Assembly (NCBI RefSeq): GCF_029664245.1
Contig: NZ_JANAIE010000007.1
Coordinates: 62,001 to 126,000 of the forward strand
Origin: Profundicola chukchiensis
GTDB lineage: Bacteria > Bacteroidota > Bacteroidia > Flavobacteriales > Weeksellaceae
Reading direction: 5' to 3'
DNA length: 64,000 nt
Shown here: positions 54,591 to 63,019 of the stretch, piece after piece
How the letters are laid out: every line of letters starts with the position of its first letter
Numbering within the stretch: the first letter of the stretch is position 1
Notes under the pieces: model-generated
The model's database searches: none
What the model saw: the letters and a program-made list of their open reading frames with translations, nothing else
Told to the model about the DNA's origin: nothing
Position numbers and translations under genes: made by a program

Positions 54591-55988
54591 ATGACGATAA
54601 AGGAACACTTGCGTAAAAATTTCATACTTGCATGGCCCGTAATGCTAACGCAAGCTGGGCAAATTCTTGTGAATGTTGCAGATAATGTGATGGTTGGAGC
54701 TTTAGGTGGAAAGCATGATCATATACAAAATCCAGAAATTGGTAAGGTTGCCTTGGGAGCGGTTTCTTTAGGAAACGCTTTGTTTTTTATGATTATGGTT
54801 GCGGCCATGGGATTTTCTTTCGCGATGTCTCCTTTGATTGCGCAAGCAGATGCTAAAAATAATTTAAAAAGAGGTTCAGCTATTTTGTCGCATGGATTGG
54901 TTTTAAACATGATTATTACCGTTCTTCTTATAACGGTTTTACTGCTGGTTTCGCCTTTAATGTATCAAATGGGGCAACCCACAGATGTTGTAGACGCTGC
55001 ATTGCCGTATTTAGAAATTGTTGGCTATTCCATGATTCCGTTAATGATATTTCAGTCGTTTAGACAGTTATCCGAAGGTTTATCTTTAACTTTAGTAGTA
55101 GCTGTAGCAACGATTATAGCCAATTTATTGAACATTTTCTTTAACTATGGGTTGATTTTCGGAAACTTCGGGATGCCAAGGTTAGAAGTAGAAGGTGCTG
55201 CTTATGGAACTTTAATTTCACGAATTTTGATGGTGTTTACCTTGTTATCAGCAATGTGGTTCCACCCGAAATCAAGAACTTACTTAAGCATGATAAAGTT
55301 TAAGAATTTCCAAAAGGTGATTTTCAGAAAACTAATTCAATTGGGGATTCCAACCTCGTTACAAATGTTTTTTGAAGTGGGAGCCTTTGCAGGAGCAGCT
55401 TTTATAGTAGGAATGGCAGGTAAAGACGATTTGGCAGCTCACCAAATTGCTTTAAACTTGGCTTCTATATCCTTTATGTTATGTACTGGTATTGCGATTG
55501 CTGCCACCGTAAGAGTAGGGAATCAGCTAGGTTTAAGAGATTTTCATACGATGAAAAGAGCGGGATGGTCTGCCTTTATGATGGTAGCCGCCTTTATGAC
55601 TCTTGCTGGTATTATTTTAATCTTATTCCGTCATCAGCTTCCTACCTTATATATAGATAACGCGGATGTGATTGTGATTGCAGCTCAATTATTGATTGTG
55701 GCGGCATTATTTCAATTATCTGATGGAATTCAAGTTGTTTTATTAGGGGCGCTAAGAGGTATGCAAGACGTGAATATTCCAACCGTGATTACCATGTTTG
55801 CGTATTTTTTGATCGCTATGCCATTAGGTTATTATTTAACCATTGAAAGAGATATGGGCGCTATGGGAATGTGGATTGCTTTAGGGATTGGGCTGACCAT
55901 TTCGGCAGTCTTGTTAGTCCTGAGATATATTTATAAAACTAACTTCCTGATTAGAGCAAAAGAAGAGAAACTTAAGCTAGATTTATAA
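54591..55988 (+). CDS. MATE family efflux transporter
   Basis: 465 residues, twelve predicted membrane helices in two similar halves. N-terminal half: LAWPVMLTQAGQILVNVADNVMVG; second half: LGIPTSLQMFFEVGAFAGAAF. These are the MATE repeat signatures of the NorM-like branch, which exports drugs or metabolites using a sodium or proton gradient. Substrate unknown. Single gene; no regulator lies directly beside it. Confidence 0.93.
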   Translation: MTIKEHLRKNFILAWPVMLTQAGQILVNVADNVMVGALGGKHDHIQNPEIGKVALGAVSLGNALFFMIMVAAMGFSFAMSPLIAQADAKNNLKRGSAILSHGLVLNMIITVLLITVLLLVSPLMYQMGQPTDVVDAALPYLEIVGYSMIPLMIFQSFRQLSEGLSLTLVVAVATIIANLLNIFFNYGLIFGNFGMPRLEVEGAAYGTLISRILMVFTLLSAMWFHPKSRTYLSMIKFKNFQKVIFRKLIQLGIPTSLQMFFEVGAFAGAAFIVGMAGKDDLAAHQIALNLASISFMLCTGIAIAATVRVGNQLGLRDFHTMKRAGWSAFMMVAAFMTLAGIILILFRHQLPTLYIDNADVIVIAAQLLIVAALFQLSDGIQVVLLGALRGMQDVNIPTVITMFAYFLIAMPLGYYLTIERDMGAMGMWIALGIGLTISAVLLVLRYIYKTNFLIRAKEEKLKLDL

Positions 55989-56102
55989 ATCTGTTTTTAA
56001 ATTAATCTATGTGTTTAATTATTTGAAATACAATTAATTAATAGGTTTCTTATTTCTTAGTTACTCATTATTAGGCTTAAGTATATTTTAACTAATATTA
56101 AG

Positions 56103-56133
56103 TTGTTAATTTGAACCTAAGGTCTTAAATTTG
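56103..56133 (+). promoter_or_regulatory. Promoter of the small acidic protein gene
   Basis: TTG, 20-base spacer, TAAATTTG; 25 bases ahead of the ATG. Confidence 0.65.
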
Positions 56134-56158
56134 ATTTAAATCACATAAAATATTAAAC

Positions 56159-56395
56159 ATGGAATTACCAAGATTCTTATTAGCCGATAATTCTGACGTA
56201 GATGATGCATTTGTATTGCACACAGAATTTCCACGCTTCTTGTTAAACGTAAACACCGACGAAGTTGAATGGTTTGACGACGTTGAGGATGAGGAAGATT
56301 TAGAAAACACAGTTAAAAACTTAATGGAAGAAGCTTTTGATTTCTTTGAAAAAGAAATTGAAGCTTATGAAGGAGATGATGAATATGGTGTTTAA
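56159..56395 (+). CDS. Small acidic protein with a duplicated PRFLL motif
   Basis: 78 residues, strongly acidic, no signal or membrane segment. PRFLL occurs at residues 4-8 and again at 25-29 (ELPRFLLADN and EFPRFLLNVN), joined by FVLHTE; the rest is a Glu/Asp-rich helix (EDEEDLENTVKNLMEEAFDFFEKEIEAYEGDDEYG). The frame is flanked by a consensus promoter and a hairpin terminator, so it is a real gene. I recall similar small proteins only as conserved hypotheticals. The acidity could mean binding to a basic protein such as a ribosomal or nucleoid protein, but that is a guess. Confidence 0.75.
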   Translation: MELPRFLLADNSDVDDAFVLHTEFPRFLLNVNTDEVEWFDDVEDEEDLENTVKNLMEEAFDFFEKEIEAYEGDDEYGV

Positions 56396-56465
56396 TATTG
56401 ATTGATTTCATATTAAAAATTAAATAAGTTCGTTCGATTTAAATCAAACGACATCGAATAAAAAG

Positions 56466-56498
56466 AAAAATATTTTCAGTAATGGAAATATTTTTTCT
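56466..56498 (+). terminator. Terminator of the small acidic protein gene
   Basis: AAATATTTTC / GGAAATATTT stem followed by TTTCTTTTTT. An imperfect palindrome (GATTTAAATC core, about 56434-56452) lies just before it. Confidence 0.7.
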
Positions 56499-56727
56499 TT
56501 TTTAAAACAAAAATAAAAATGGACTTCTGATTTTTTTATTTTTAAAGAAGGCCGCTCTTGCTTTTTCAATTTGTTAAATATCCAAATCGGATTTCTTAAA
56601 TACACTTAAAGTAAACATAGCTTTGGCATAATTTAAATCACTGTTAATCAATTAAAAACCTATTGGTAAAAATTGACTTAAATTTTGTTTCTAACAAGTC
56701 TATGTTTATAAGTATAAGTCGTTTCTC
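56499..56727. other. Gene-free stretch before nrdJ
   Basis: AT-rich with no reading frame, no RNA gene and no recognisable regulatory motif. I looked for a cobalamin riboswitch and for paired NrdR boxes and found neither. Confidence 0.5.
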
Positions 56728-56758
56728 TTGAATATCATTTTCTATTTAGGTAGTTTTG
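56728..56758 (+). promoter_or_regulatory. Promoter of nrdJ
   Basis: TTG, 20-base spacer, TAGTTTTG; the predicted leader is only about 47 bases. Confidence 0.65.
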
Positions 56759-56811
56759 GAGACGATTAAAAAAAAATAAAAATTTAATTAACTCAAAAAA
56801 AATATTTTTCA

Positions 56812-59412
56812 ATGACACCGTCCCTGACCCTCGAAAAAAACAAGACCTATAAGTACGAACAAGTACTTAGAAAAGCATTAAAGTATTTTAATGGTGATGA
56901 AATGGCTGCTACAACTTGGATGAAAAAGTATGCCGTTAAAAACGAGGATGGTTTATACGAAGAAACTACACCCGAAGACATGCACCATAGAATGGCGCGT
57001 GAATTTGCTGAAATAGAAGATAAGTTTGGTAATGATACTTCACATGAAAACTTATCTGAATATGGTAAAACCAGAAGCAAATTAACAGAGGAGGATATTT
57101 TCGGTTTATTTAAAGATTTCAAATATGTAATCCCACAAGGTAGTGTAATGTCTGCTTTGGGACATCCACATATGATTGCATCTTTATCTAACTGTGTTGT
57201 GGTACCATCTACATATGATTCATATGGTGGAATTATGCACACAGATCAACAATTGGTACAGTTGTTCAAAAGAAGATGTGGCGTTGGGGTAGATATTTCA
57301 GGATTAAGACCAGCAAACGCAAAGGTTTCTAATGCGGCGGGTAGTACTACAGGTGCAGTTTCTTTTATGCACCGTTTCTCTGATACTACAAGAGAAGTTG
57401 CACAGAACGGTAGAAGAGGAGCTTTAATGTTAACTATTGACATTGCTCACCCAGATGTAGAAGATTTTGTAACTATTAAACAAGATTTATCTAAAGTTAC
57501 GGGAGCTAACATATCTGTACGTCTTTCAGATGAGTTTATGAAGGCGGTAGTAGAAGATAAAGAATATACACACCGTTGGCCAATCGATGCTCCAATTGAC
57601 GAGGCTAAGTACGTTAAAACGATTAAAGCAAAAGATCTTTGGGAAACCATTATTTCTTGTGCACACAAAACTGCCGAGCCAGGTTTAATTTTCTGGGATA
57701 GACAACATTGGTATTCAACCTCATCAGTTTATCCAGGATTCGAGAATGCTTCTACCAATCCATGTTCGGAGATTGCAATGCAAGGTGGAGACAGCTGTCG
57801 ATTAATTGCACTTAACTTATATAGTTTTGTTGACAATCCATTCACGGATAAAGCTACATTCAATAAAAAGAAATTTTACGAGGTTGCTTATGAATCTCAA
57901 AGATTGATGGATGACTTGGTTGAGCTAGAATTAGGTCATATCGAGCGCATCATGGATAAAATTAAAAGCGATCCAGAGCCAGACCATATTAAAGCAAGCG
58001 AATTAGCTACTTGGGAATTATTATATAATACAGGAAAAATTGGTCGTAGAACTGGATTAGGATTTACTGCATTGGCAGACTGTGTTGCAGCTCTTGGTCA
58101 TGCAATTGATTCTACAGAAGCATTAAATGCAGTAGATGAGATTATGCGCACGAAATTCGAGGCAGAATTTGATTCTTCTATCGATATGGCGATTCAAAGA
58201 GGAGCTTTCGGAAACTTCGATCCTGAAGTAGAAAAAACTTCTGAGTTCGTACAAATGATGGAGAAAGAATTCCCAGCTATCTACAAGAGAATGATGGAAA
58301 ACGGAAGAAGAAATATCTCTATTTCTACGGTTGCTCCAACAGGAACTTTGAGTATGTTAGCACAAACTTCTTCTGGAATTGAGCCTGTATTTATGCTAGG
58401 ATACAAGCGTCGTAGAAAGATTAATAGTGCAGCAGATGATGCAAAAGTTACTTTCGTTGATGATATGGGAGATTCTTGGGAAGAATTCGACGTATTCCAT
58501 CCAAAATTAAACGAATGGATGAAAGTAACAGGTGAAACTGATATTAATTTAAGTCCATACGCAGGTTCAACAGCTCCAGAAATCGATTGGATTAAGAGAG
58601 TTGAATTACAAGCTTTGGTTCAAAAATATGTAACTCATAGTATTAGTTCAACTATCAACTTGCCAGAAGATATTGAGGTTGACAAAGTAGCTCAAATCTA
58701 TATTGAATCTTGGAAGAAAGGATTAAAAGGAATCACTGTTTACCGCGACGGAAGTAGAAGTGGAGTTTTAGTTTCTTCTGATGATAAGAAAGAAAAGACA
58801 GAAGCAGAAATGCAAGAAGCTGACGAAAAAGCATTATCTAACTTCTCTAAGAGCTTTGGTGTAACTAGCGCTCCTAAGCGTCCTAAGAAATTACAAGCAG
58901 ACGTGATTCGTTTCCAAAATGATTACGAGAAATGGATGGCAGTTGTTGGTAAGATAGACGGAAGACCTTATGAAATCTTTACCGGTAGATTAGAGGATTC
59001 ATTCAATTTACCGCCATTCGTAGAGGAAGGTTGGGTAATTAAGAATAAAATCGAAAACGGAGAGAATAGATATGATTTCCAGTTTATTGACAAAGAAGGA
59101 TATCGCACTACGATTGAAGGTTTAAGTCGTTCATTTAACAAAGAATTCTGGAACTATGCTAAATTGATTTCAGGAGTATTAAGACACGGAATGCCTATCA
59201 ACTATATTGTTGACCTTGTATCAGATTTAAGTCTATACGATGATAATATCAATACTTGGAAGAACGGTGTAGCAAGAGCCTTAAAGAGATATATCCCAGA
59301 CGGAACTGTTGCGGCAGACAAAAAATGTCCAAGCTGTGGTGATCCAAACGGATTGATCTACGAAGAAGGTTGCTTAAATTGCAAAAGCTGTGGACACAGC
59401 AAGTGTGGATAA
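56812..59412 (+). CDS. nrdJ: Adenosylcobalamin-dependent ribonucleotide reductase (class II)
   Basis: 866 residues. It makes deoxyribonucleotides from ribonucleotides using a B12-generated thiyl radical. Catalytic and redox cysteines: SNCVVVPS, NPCSEIAMQGGDSC (radical Cys in NPCSE), and the phosphate-binding VAPTGTLSML. The C-terminus has a zinc-ribbon-like CPSCGDP...CLNCKSCGHSKCG that may shuttle electrons from thioredoxin. No radical-storing small subunit gene is adjacent, as expected for class II. Single gene with its own promoter and strong terminator. Confidence 0.94.
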   Translation: MTPSLTLEKNKTYKYEQVLRKALKYFNGDEMAATTWMKKYAVKNEDGLYEETTPEDMHHRMAREFAEIEDKFGNDTSHENLSEYGKTRSKLTEEDIFGLFKDFKYVIPQGSVMSALGHPHMIASLSNCVVVPSTYDSYGGIMHTDQQLVQLFKRRCGVGVDISGLRPANAKVSNAAGSTTGAVSFMHRFSDTTREVAQNGRRGALMLTIDIAHPDVEDFVTIKQDLSKVTGANISVRLSDEFMKAVVEDKEYTHRWPIDAPIDEAKYVKTIKAKDLWETIISCAHKTAEPGLIFWDRQHWYSTSSVYPGFENASTNPCSEIAMQGGDSCRLIALNLYSFVDNPFTDKATFNKKKFYEVAYESQRLMDDLVELELGHIERIMDKIKSDPEPDHIKASELATWELLYNTGKIGRRTGLGFTALADCVAALGHAIDSTEALNAVDEIMRTKFEAEFDSSIDMAIQRGAFGNFDPEVEKTSEFVQMMEKEFPAIYKRMMENGRRNISISTVAPTGTLSMLAQTSSGIEPVFMLGYKRRRKINSAADDAKVTFVDDMGDSWEEFDVFHPKLNEWMKVTGETDINLSPYAGSTAPEIDWIKRVELQALVQKYVTHSISSTINLPEDIEVDKVAQIYIESWKKGLKGITVYRDGSRSGVLVSSDDKKEKTEAEMQEADEKALSNFSKSFGVTSAPKRPKKLQADVIRFQNDYEKWMAVVGKIDGRPYEIFTGRLEDSFNLPPFVEEGWVIKNKIENGENRYDFQFIDKEGYRTTIEGLSRSFNKEFWNYAKLISGVLRHGMPINYIVDLVSDLSLYDDNINTWKNGVARALKRYIPDGTVAADKKCPSCGDPNGLIYEEGCLNCKSCGHSKCG

Positions 59413-59444
59413 TTTAGAACACATTAGGATTTAACTATAAATAA

Positions 59445-59479
59445 GAAGTCGCATTCATGGATCATGAATGCGACTTTCT
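59445..59479. terminator. Terminator of nrdJ
   Basis: Perfect 14-bp stem AAGTCGCATTCATG / CATGAATGCGACTT with a 3-base loop, T-rich tail. Confidence 0.92.
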
Positions 59480-59487
59480 ATATAAAC

Positions 59488-59521
59488 AAAAAAAAATAAT
59501 TATTATGACCAATAATAATGT
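59488..59521 (-). terminator. Possible terminator of the sigma factor operon
   Basis: Seven-bp A/T-only stem ATTATTA / TAATAAT, followed on the minus strand by a long T-run. Weak stem, so uncertain. Confidence 0.35.
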
Positions 59522-59524
59522 TTA

Positions 59525-59863
59525 TTAGGGATTGCTGAGTCCAACGAACTCAACTAATACGGGTTCTTCTTCTAATATATATGTTTCGTCTAAATCATCT
59601 TCAAAGTAAACCTCATAAACCGTTTCTTGTGCATAAATTTGATCTTCTGCACTAACATTAGGAGATTGACTCATAAACCAAAATCCAACAATCAACAACA
59701 CCGCTGCGGCTGTAGAAACAGCAACTTTAAACCAATTCTTCTGATAGATCGGAATAACTTTAGTAGAATTAGCCTCAATGGTTTCAGCTAAAATCTTATT
59801 CTCTAAATCCTCAAAATAATTTTCAGGAGTTTTAAATTTATTATGTGGTAAACTTGGTCTCAT
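59525..59863 (-). CDS. Membrane protein downstream of sigma factor, possible anti-sigma factor
   Basis: 112 residues. A basic N-terminal cytoplasmic part (FKTPENYFEDLENKIL, a motif common in Bacteroidota proteins of this position), one membrane helix (about 48-66) and an acidic outer tail (YFEDDLDETYILEEE). The position 30 bases after an ECF sigma gene and the one-helix layout suggest an anti-sigma factor. No zinc-binding motif is present, so the assignment rests on context. Confidence 0.65.
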   Translation of the reverse strand: MRPSLPHNKFKTPENYFEDLENKILAETIEANSTKVIPIYQKNWFKVAVSTAAAVLLIVGFWFMSQSPNVSAEDQIYAQETVYEVYFEDDLDETYILEEEPVLVEFVGLSNP

Positions 59864-59893
59864 ACTAATTAGATGCTTTAAATACTAAAAGGT

Positions 59894-60433
59894 TTAATCG
59901 GGTAACAGAAATTCTTCTACTTTTTTAACTGCATGATGATAAGAAGCCTTCAATGATCCTACTGAAGTATTTGTGATTTCTGCAATATCTTGATACTTCA
60001 TTTCCTCAAAATACTTCATTTGGAAAACCAATCTTTGCTTCTCTGGCAACTGCGCTACTGCTTTTTCTAATTTAAGCATAATTTCATCGCCATCATAATG
60101 TACATCAGCTTCTAGGTTTTGGCTCATTTCATAAGCCACATCCTCATATGGAATATTATTCTTTCTAGCTTTTTGTTGTAGGAAATTCAACGCCTCGTTC
60201 GTGGCAATTCTATAAATCCAGGTAAATAACTTAGACTCACCTTTGAAGTTAGCGATGTTCTTATAGACTTTAATAAAAACATTTTGAGTTACATCATCGG
60301 CGTCGTCGTGGTTATAAAGCATTTGACGGATATGGAAATAAACAGGTTGCTGATATTGTTTCAGTAACAACTTAAAACCCGCGTTTGCATCAGTCTTGAT
60401 TAATTCTAATATTTCTTGATCCGAAATTTCCAT
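59894..60433 (-). CDS. ECF RNA polymerase sigma factor
   Basis: 179 residues. Region 2 (DADDVTQNVFIKVYKNIANFKG, with -10 recognition and core-binding residues) and region 4 (LPEKQRLVFQMKYFEEMKYQDIAEITNTSVGSLKASYHHAVKKV; the helix-turn-helix). It lacks regions 1 and 3, so it is an ECF type. The start is preceded by AAAGGAG about 11 bases up, an unusually clear Shine-Dalgarno for this phylum. Regulon unknown; the downstream membrane protein may control it. Confidence 0.93.
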   Translation of the reverse strand: MEISDQEILELIKTDANAGFKLLLKQYQQPVYFHIRQMLYNHDDADDVTQNVFIKVYKNIANFKGESKLFTWIYRIATNEALNFLQQKARKNNIPYEDVAYEMSQNLEADVHYDGDEIMLKLEKAVAQLPEKQRLVFQMKYFEEMKYQDIAEITNTSVGSLKASYHHAVKKVEEFLLPD

Positions 60434-60510
60434 GCAACTTATATCTCCTTTGACATTATAATTCTTATAAGGTTTAACCCAAAATTTAATTAAAAAGTAT
60501 TTTTAGGCAT

Positions 60511-60546
60511 AAAAAAGGGCAGCTTTAGTTTAAGACTACCCTTATA
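60511..60546 (-). terminator. Terminator of the efflux operon
   Basis: AAGGGTAGTCTTAAAC with CTTTAGCTGCCCTT (imperfect) and a T-run on the minus strand. Confidence 0.75.
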
Positions 60547-60580
60547 AATTCTAATTATGTAAACTTGATATTCATCAAAA

Positions 60581-61714
60581 TTATCTTCTTCGTGGTCTAG
60601 AACCTTTATCTTCTGATTCCTTTAAATCTGTATTGAATACCTTAATTTCATCAGATTCTGAAACCCCACCTAAAACAGCTATGTTAATTCCGTCACCAGT
60701 TCCTAATCTAATATTTTTACGTTCCCATTCTTCACCCTTCTTAACCTCAACATAAGGAGTTCCGTCATCATCGTATTGAATATCACCTTCTTTTAAGGCT
60801 AATACGTTTTTCTGATTTTCGGTAACGATTTCTGCGTTTGCGCTATATCCAGCTCTTACAAAAGATTCAGATTCTAAGTTAACGCTAGCTTTAATTTCAA
60901 ATTGAACGACACCGTTTTCCTCAACACCTGCAGGTGAAATAAAGTCTAGAACCCCTGTGAAAGTTTCATTGGGAAGAGCACCAATCATAATTTCGATTTC
61001 CATGCCTTCTTTTAATTTCCCCACATCAGCCTCATCCACTTTTCCTTCAAAAATCATATCATCGATATTCGCTACGGTAGCAATAGTAGTTCCCACACTA
61101 AAGTTGTTAATCTCCTGAACGTTATCTCCAATCTCCACCGGAATACTCAAAACCATACCTTTAATGGTAGATCTAATCTGTGTGGTAGCATATTTCTCTA
61201 AACCTGGTGCAATTCCAGATTGCGCAACCTTGTAGTCGTTTTGTGCATTTCTCAAGTTTTGTTTCGCAATATTGAAAGTAGCCAAAGCCGACTCATATTC
61301 TGCTTTAGATATTACACCTTGATCATACAAGGATTTCTGGCGGTTAAAATTCCTAGTTTCATTTTGAACGGTAATTTGAGCCGAATTAATCATTTGTTTT
61401 GCATTGTTCAAGCTCCCTACATTAGGAATCACCTTAATTTGTGCAATCAATTCTCCATTCTCTACGTTAGAACCTTCCTCAACAGCAAGTCTGCTAATTA
61501 CTCCAGAGATATTAGGTTTGATTTCGATGGTCTCACGTGGTTTAACTTCACCTGTAGCCACGACCGTCTTCTTAATATCAGCTCTAAATAACTTGGTCGT
61601 TTCGAAAGTAACATTCTCCTGCGCGCTTTTCTTGTTATTATAGAAAAAAGCCCAAGCACCTAGCAATGCTAAAGCTAGGAGGACAACAATCAGTATTATT
61701 TTTTTTGCGTTCAT
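60581..61714 (-). CDS. Periplasmic adaptor of a MacA/HlyD-type efflux system
   Basis: 377 residues from the ATG at 61714; the frame could begin two codons earlier at a TTG. One N-terminal membrane helix (about 4-24), then a split biotinyl-lipoyl domain (VVATGEVKPRETIEIKPNISGVI), a helical hairpin (about 95-160, coiled coil), and beta-barrel and membrane-proximal domains. Such adaptors link an inner-membrane ABC transporter to an outer-membrane channel. It lies 21 bases after a MacB-like permease gene, so it belongs to that transporter. Ends in a basic SRPRRR tail. Confidence 0.9.
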   Translation of the reverse strand: MNAKKIILIVVLLALALLGAWAFFYNNKKSAQENVTFETTKLFRADIKKTVVATGEVKPRETIEIKPNISGVISRLAVEEGSNVENGELIAQIKVIPNVGSLNNAKQMINSAQITVQNETRNFNRQKSLYDQGVISKAEYESALATFNIAKQNLRNAQNDYKVAQSGIAPGLEKYATTQIRSTIKGMVLSIPVEIGDNVQEINNFSVGTTIATVANIDDMIFEGKVDEADVGKLKEGMEIEIMIGALPNETFTGVLDFISPAGVEENGVVQFEIKASVNLESESFVRAGYSANAEIVTENQKNVLALKEGDIQYDDDGTPYVEVKKGEEWERKNIRLGTGDGINIAVLGGVSESDEIKVFNTDLKESEDKGSRPRRR

Positions 61715-61735
61715 ATGCAATGTTTTTCTTTTAAT

Positions 61736-62980
61736 TTATTCTTCTCTAAGGGCATCAATGGGTTTAATAGCAATCGCTCTCATCGCTGGAATGAATCCGG
61801 CTAGCAGCGCCATAATCAACACCAATAAAAATGCACCTGATAATATATATATGTCGATTGAACTGTTGACAAGTGGAATATTATTGTCTTCGCTGTTTTC
61901 CACAAAATTGTTAACGCTCATTAAAACCAGCGTTCCTAAAATAATTCCTATTAAACCTGAAAAGAAAGTAATCACAGAACTCTCAAGCAAAATCTGACCA
62001 ATAATTTGATTGGGTTTTGCTCCTAAAGCTCTTCTAATTCCAAACTCTTTAGTACGCTCTTTAACGGTAATTAATAAAATTGAACTTACCGCAATTACAC
62101 CCGCTAAAAGGGTAAGAAAACCAACCACAACGGTTAGGAATTCTAGGCCTTTCATAAAGTTGAATATTTTCCCAAACATTTCTCCTAGGTTAAAAGAACC
62201 AAAGGCTTGGGTATCATCTGGAGATACGTTGTGACGAGTCTTTAGAAAGTTTTTAATGTTTTCTTCAGCCTTTTTAATATCACTTTCGTCATCTATATTA
62301 ATAGCTACAAAGCCAACATTTTCACCTTCATTAAACAATTTCTGAAAAGTCGTGAAAGGGGAGAAGATCGACCTACTTCCTTCAAAACTTCTTTCTTGAC
62401 CTTCATAGATTCCAACCACCGTAAAGGCTACGTTGTTCATCTTAACTTGACTGCCAATAACCTGTTCGCCTTTAGTGTATAAATCTTCTACAACGCCATC
62501 TCCAATCACCACTACTTTAGACTCATTTCTCATGTCATCTGGAGTAATAAATCGTCCATGAATAATCTTCTTCACAAACATTTTATTCTGCTCCGGGAAA
62601 TCACCATAAACGCTATAACTCTTGTATTGAGTTCCGTGAACCACGGTTGTATTTCGTCTATTTCTAGGTACAATAATCTTAACTTCAGGAAATTCCTTTT
62701 TGATGGCGTCTACATCGCTAACCTTCATATTAAAAGTTCTTCCTCGTCCAAATCCTGCATAGGGAATACTGGTTTGCTGTGTCCAAACAAATAAACTATT
62801 GGTAGAAGTCCCTTTTAAATCACGATCAAATCCATTGCGCATTCCGTTTACTAAACCTAACAGAAATACAAACAACAACATTCCCCACGCCACACCGATC
62901 ATAGTGATAAGTGTACGTGCCTTATTTTTATCTAAAGCATGGTAAATCTCTGACCAAGTATCTCTTTTAAAAATCAGCAT
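61736..62980 (-). CDS. MacB-like ABC transporter permease
   Basis: 414 residues. One N-terminal membrane helix (MIGVAWGMLLFVFLLGL), a large periplasmic MacB core (about 45-285), then three C-terminal helices with the FtsX signature (VKERTKEFGIRRALGAKPNQIIGQI). No ATPase domain, unlike full-length MacB; the ATPase must be a separate protein. It is similar to the next gene, which it follows by 39 bases. Exports lipids, peptides or drugs; substrate unknown. Confidence 0.9.
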   Translation of the reverse strand: MLIFKRDTWSEIYHALDKNKARTLITMIGVAWGMLLFVFLLGLVNGMRNGFDRDLKGTSTNSLFVWTQQTSIPYAGFGRGRTFNMKVSDVDAIKKEFPEVKIIVPRNRRNTTVVHGTQYKSYSVYGDFPEQNKMFVKKIIHGRFITPDDMRNESKVVVIGDGVVEDLYTKGEQVIGSQVKMNNVAFTVVGIYEGQERSFEGSRSIFSPFTTFQKLFNEGENVGFVAINIDDESDIKKAEENIKNFLKTRHNVSPDDTQAFGSFNLGEMFGKIFNFMKGLEFLTVVVGFLTLLAGVIAVSSILLITVKERTKEFGIRRALGAKPNQIIGQILLESSVITFFSGLIGIILGTLVLMSVNNFVENSEDNNIPLVNSSIDIYILSGAFLLVLIMALLAGFIPAMRAIAIKPIDALREE

Positions 62981-63019
62981 AAGGGAAAAGTATCGTTATC
63001 GTTAAACATGTAATTCATA

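Noticed and set aside
56396-56811. Cobalamin riboswitch ahead of the B12-dependent reductase
   Set aside because: No B12-box-like core was found, and the promoter at 56728-56758 leaves a leader too short to hold one.
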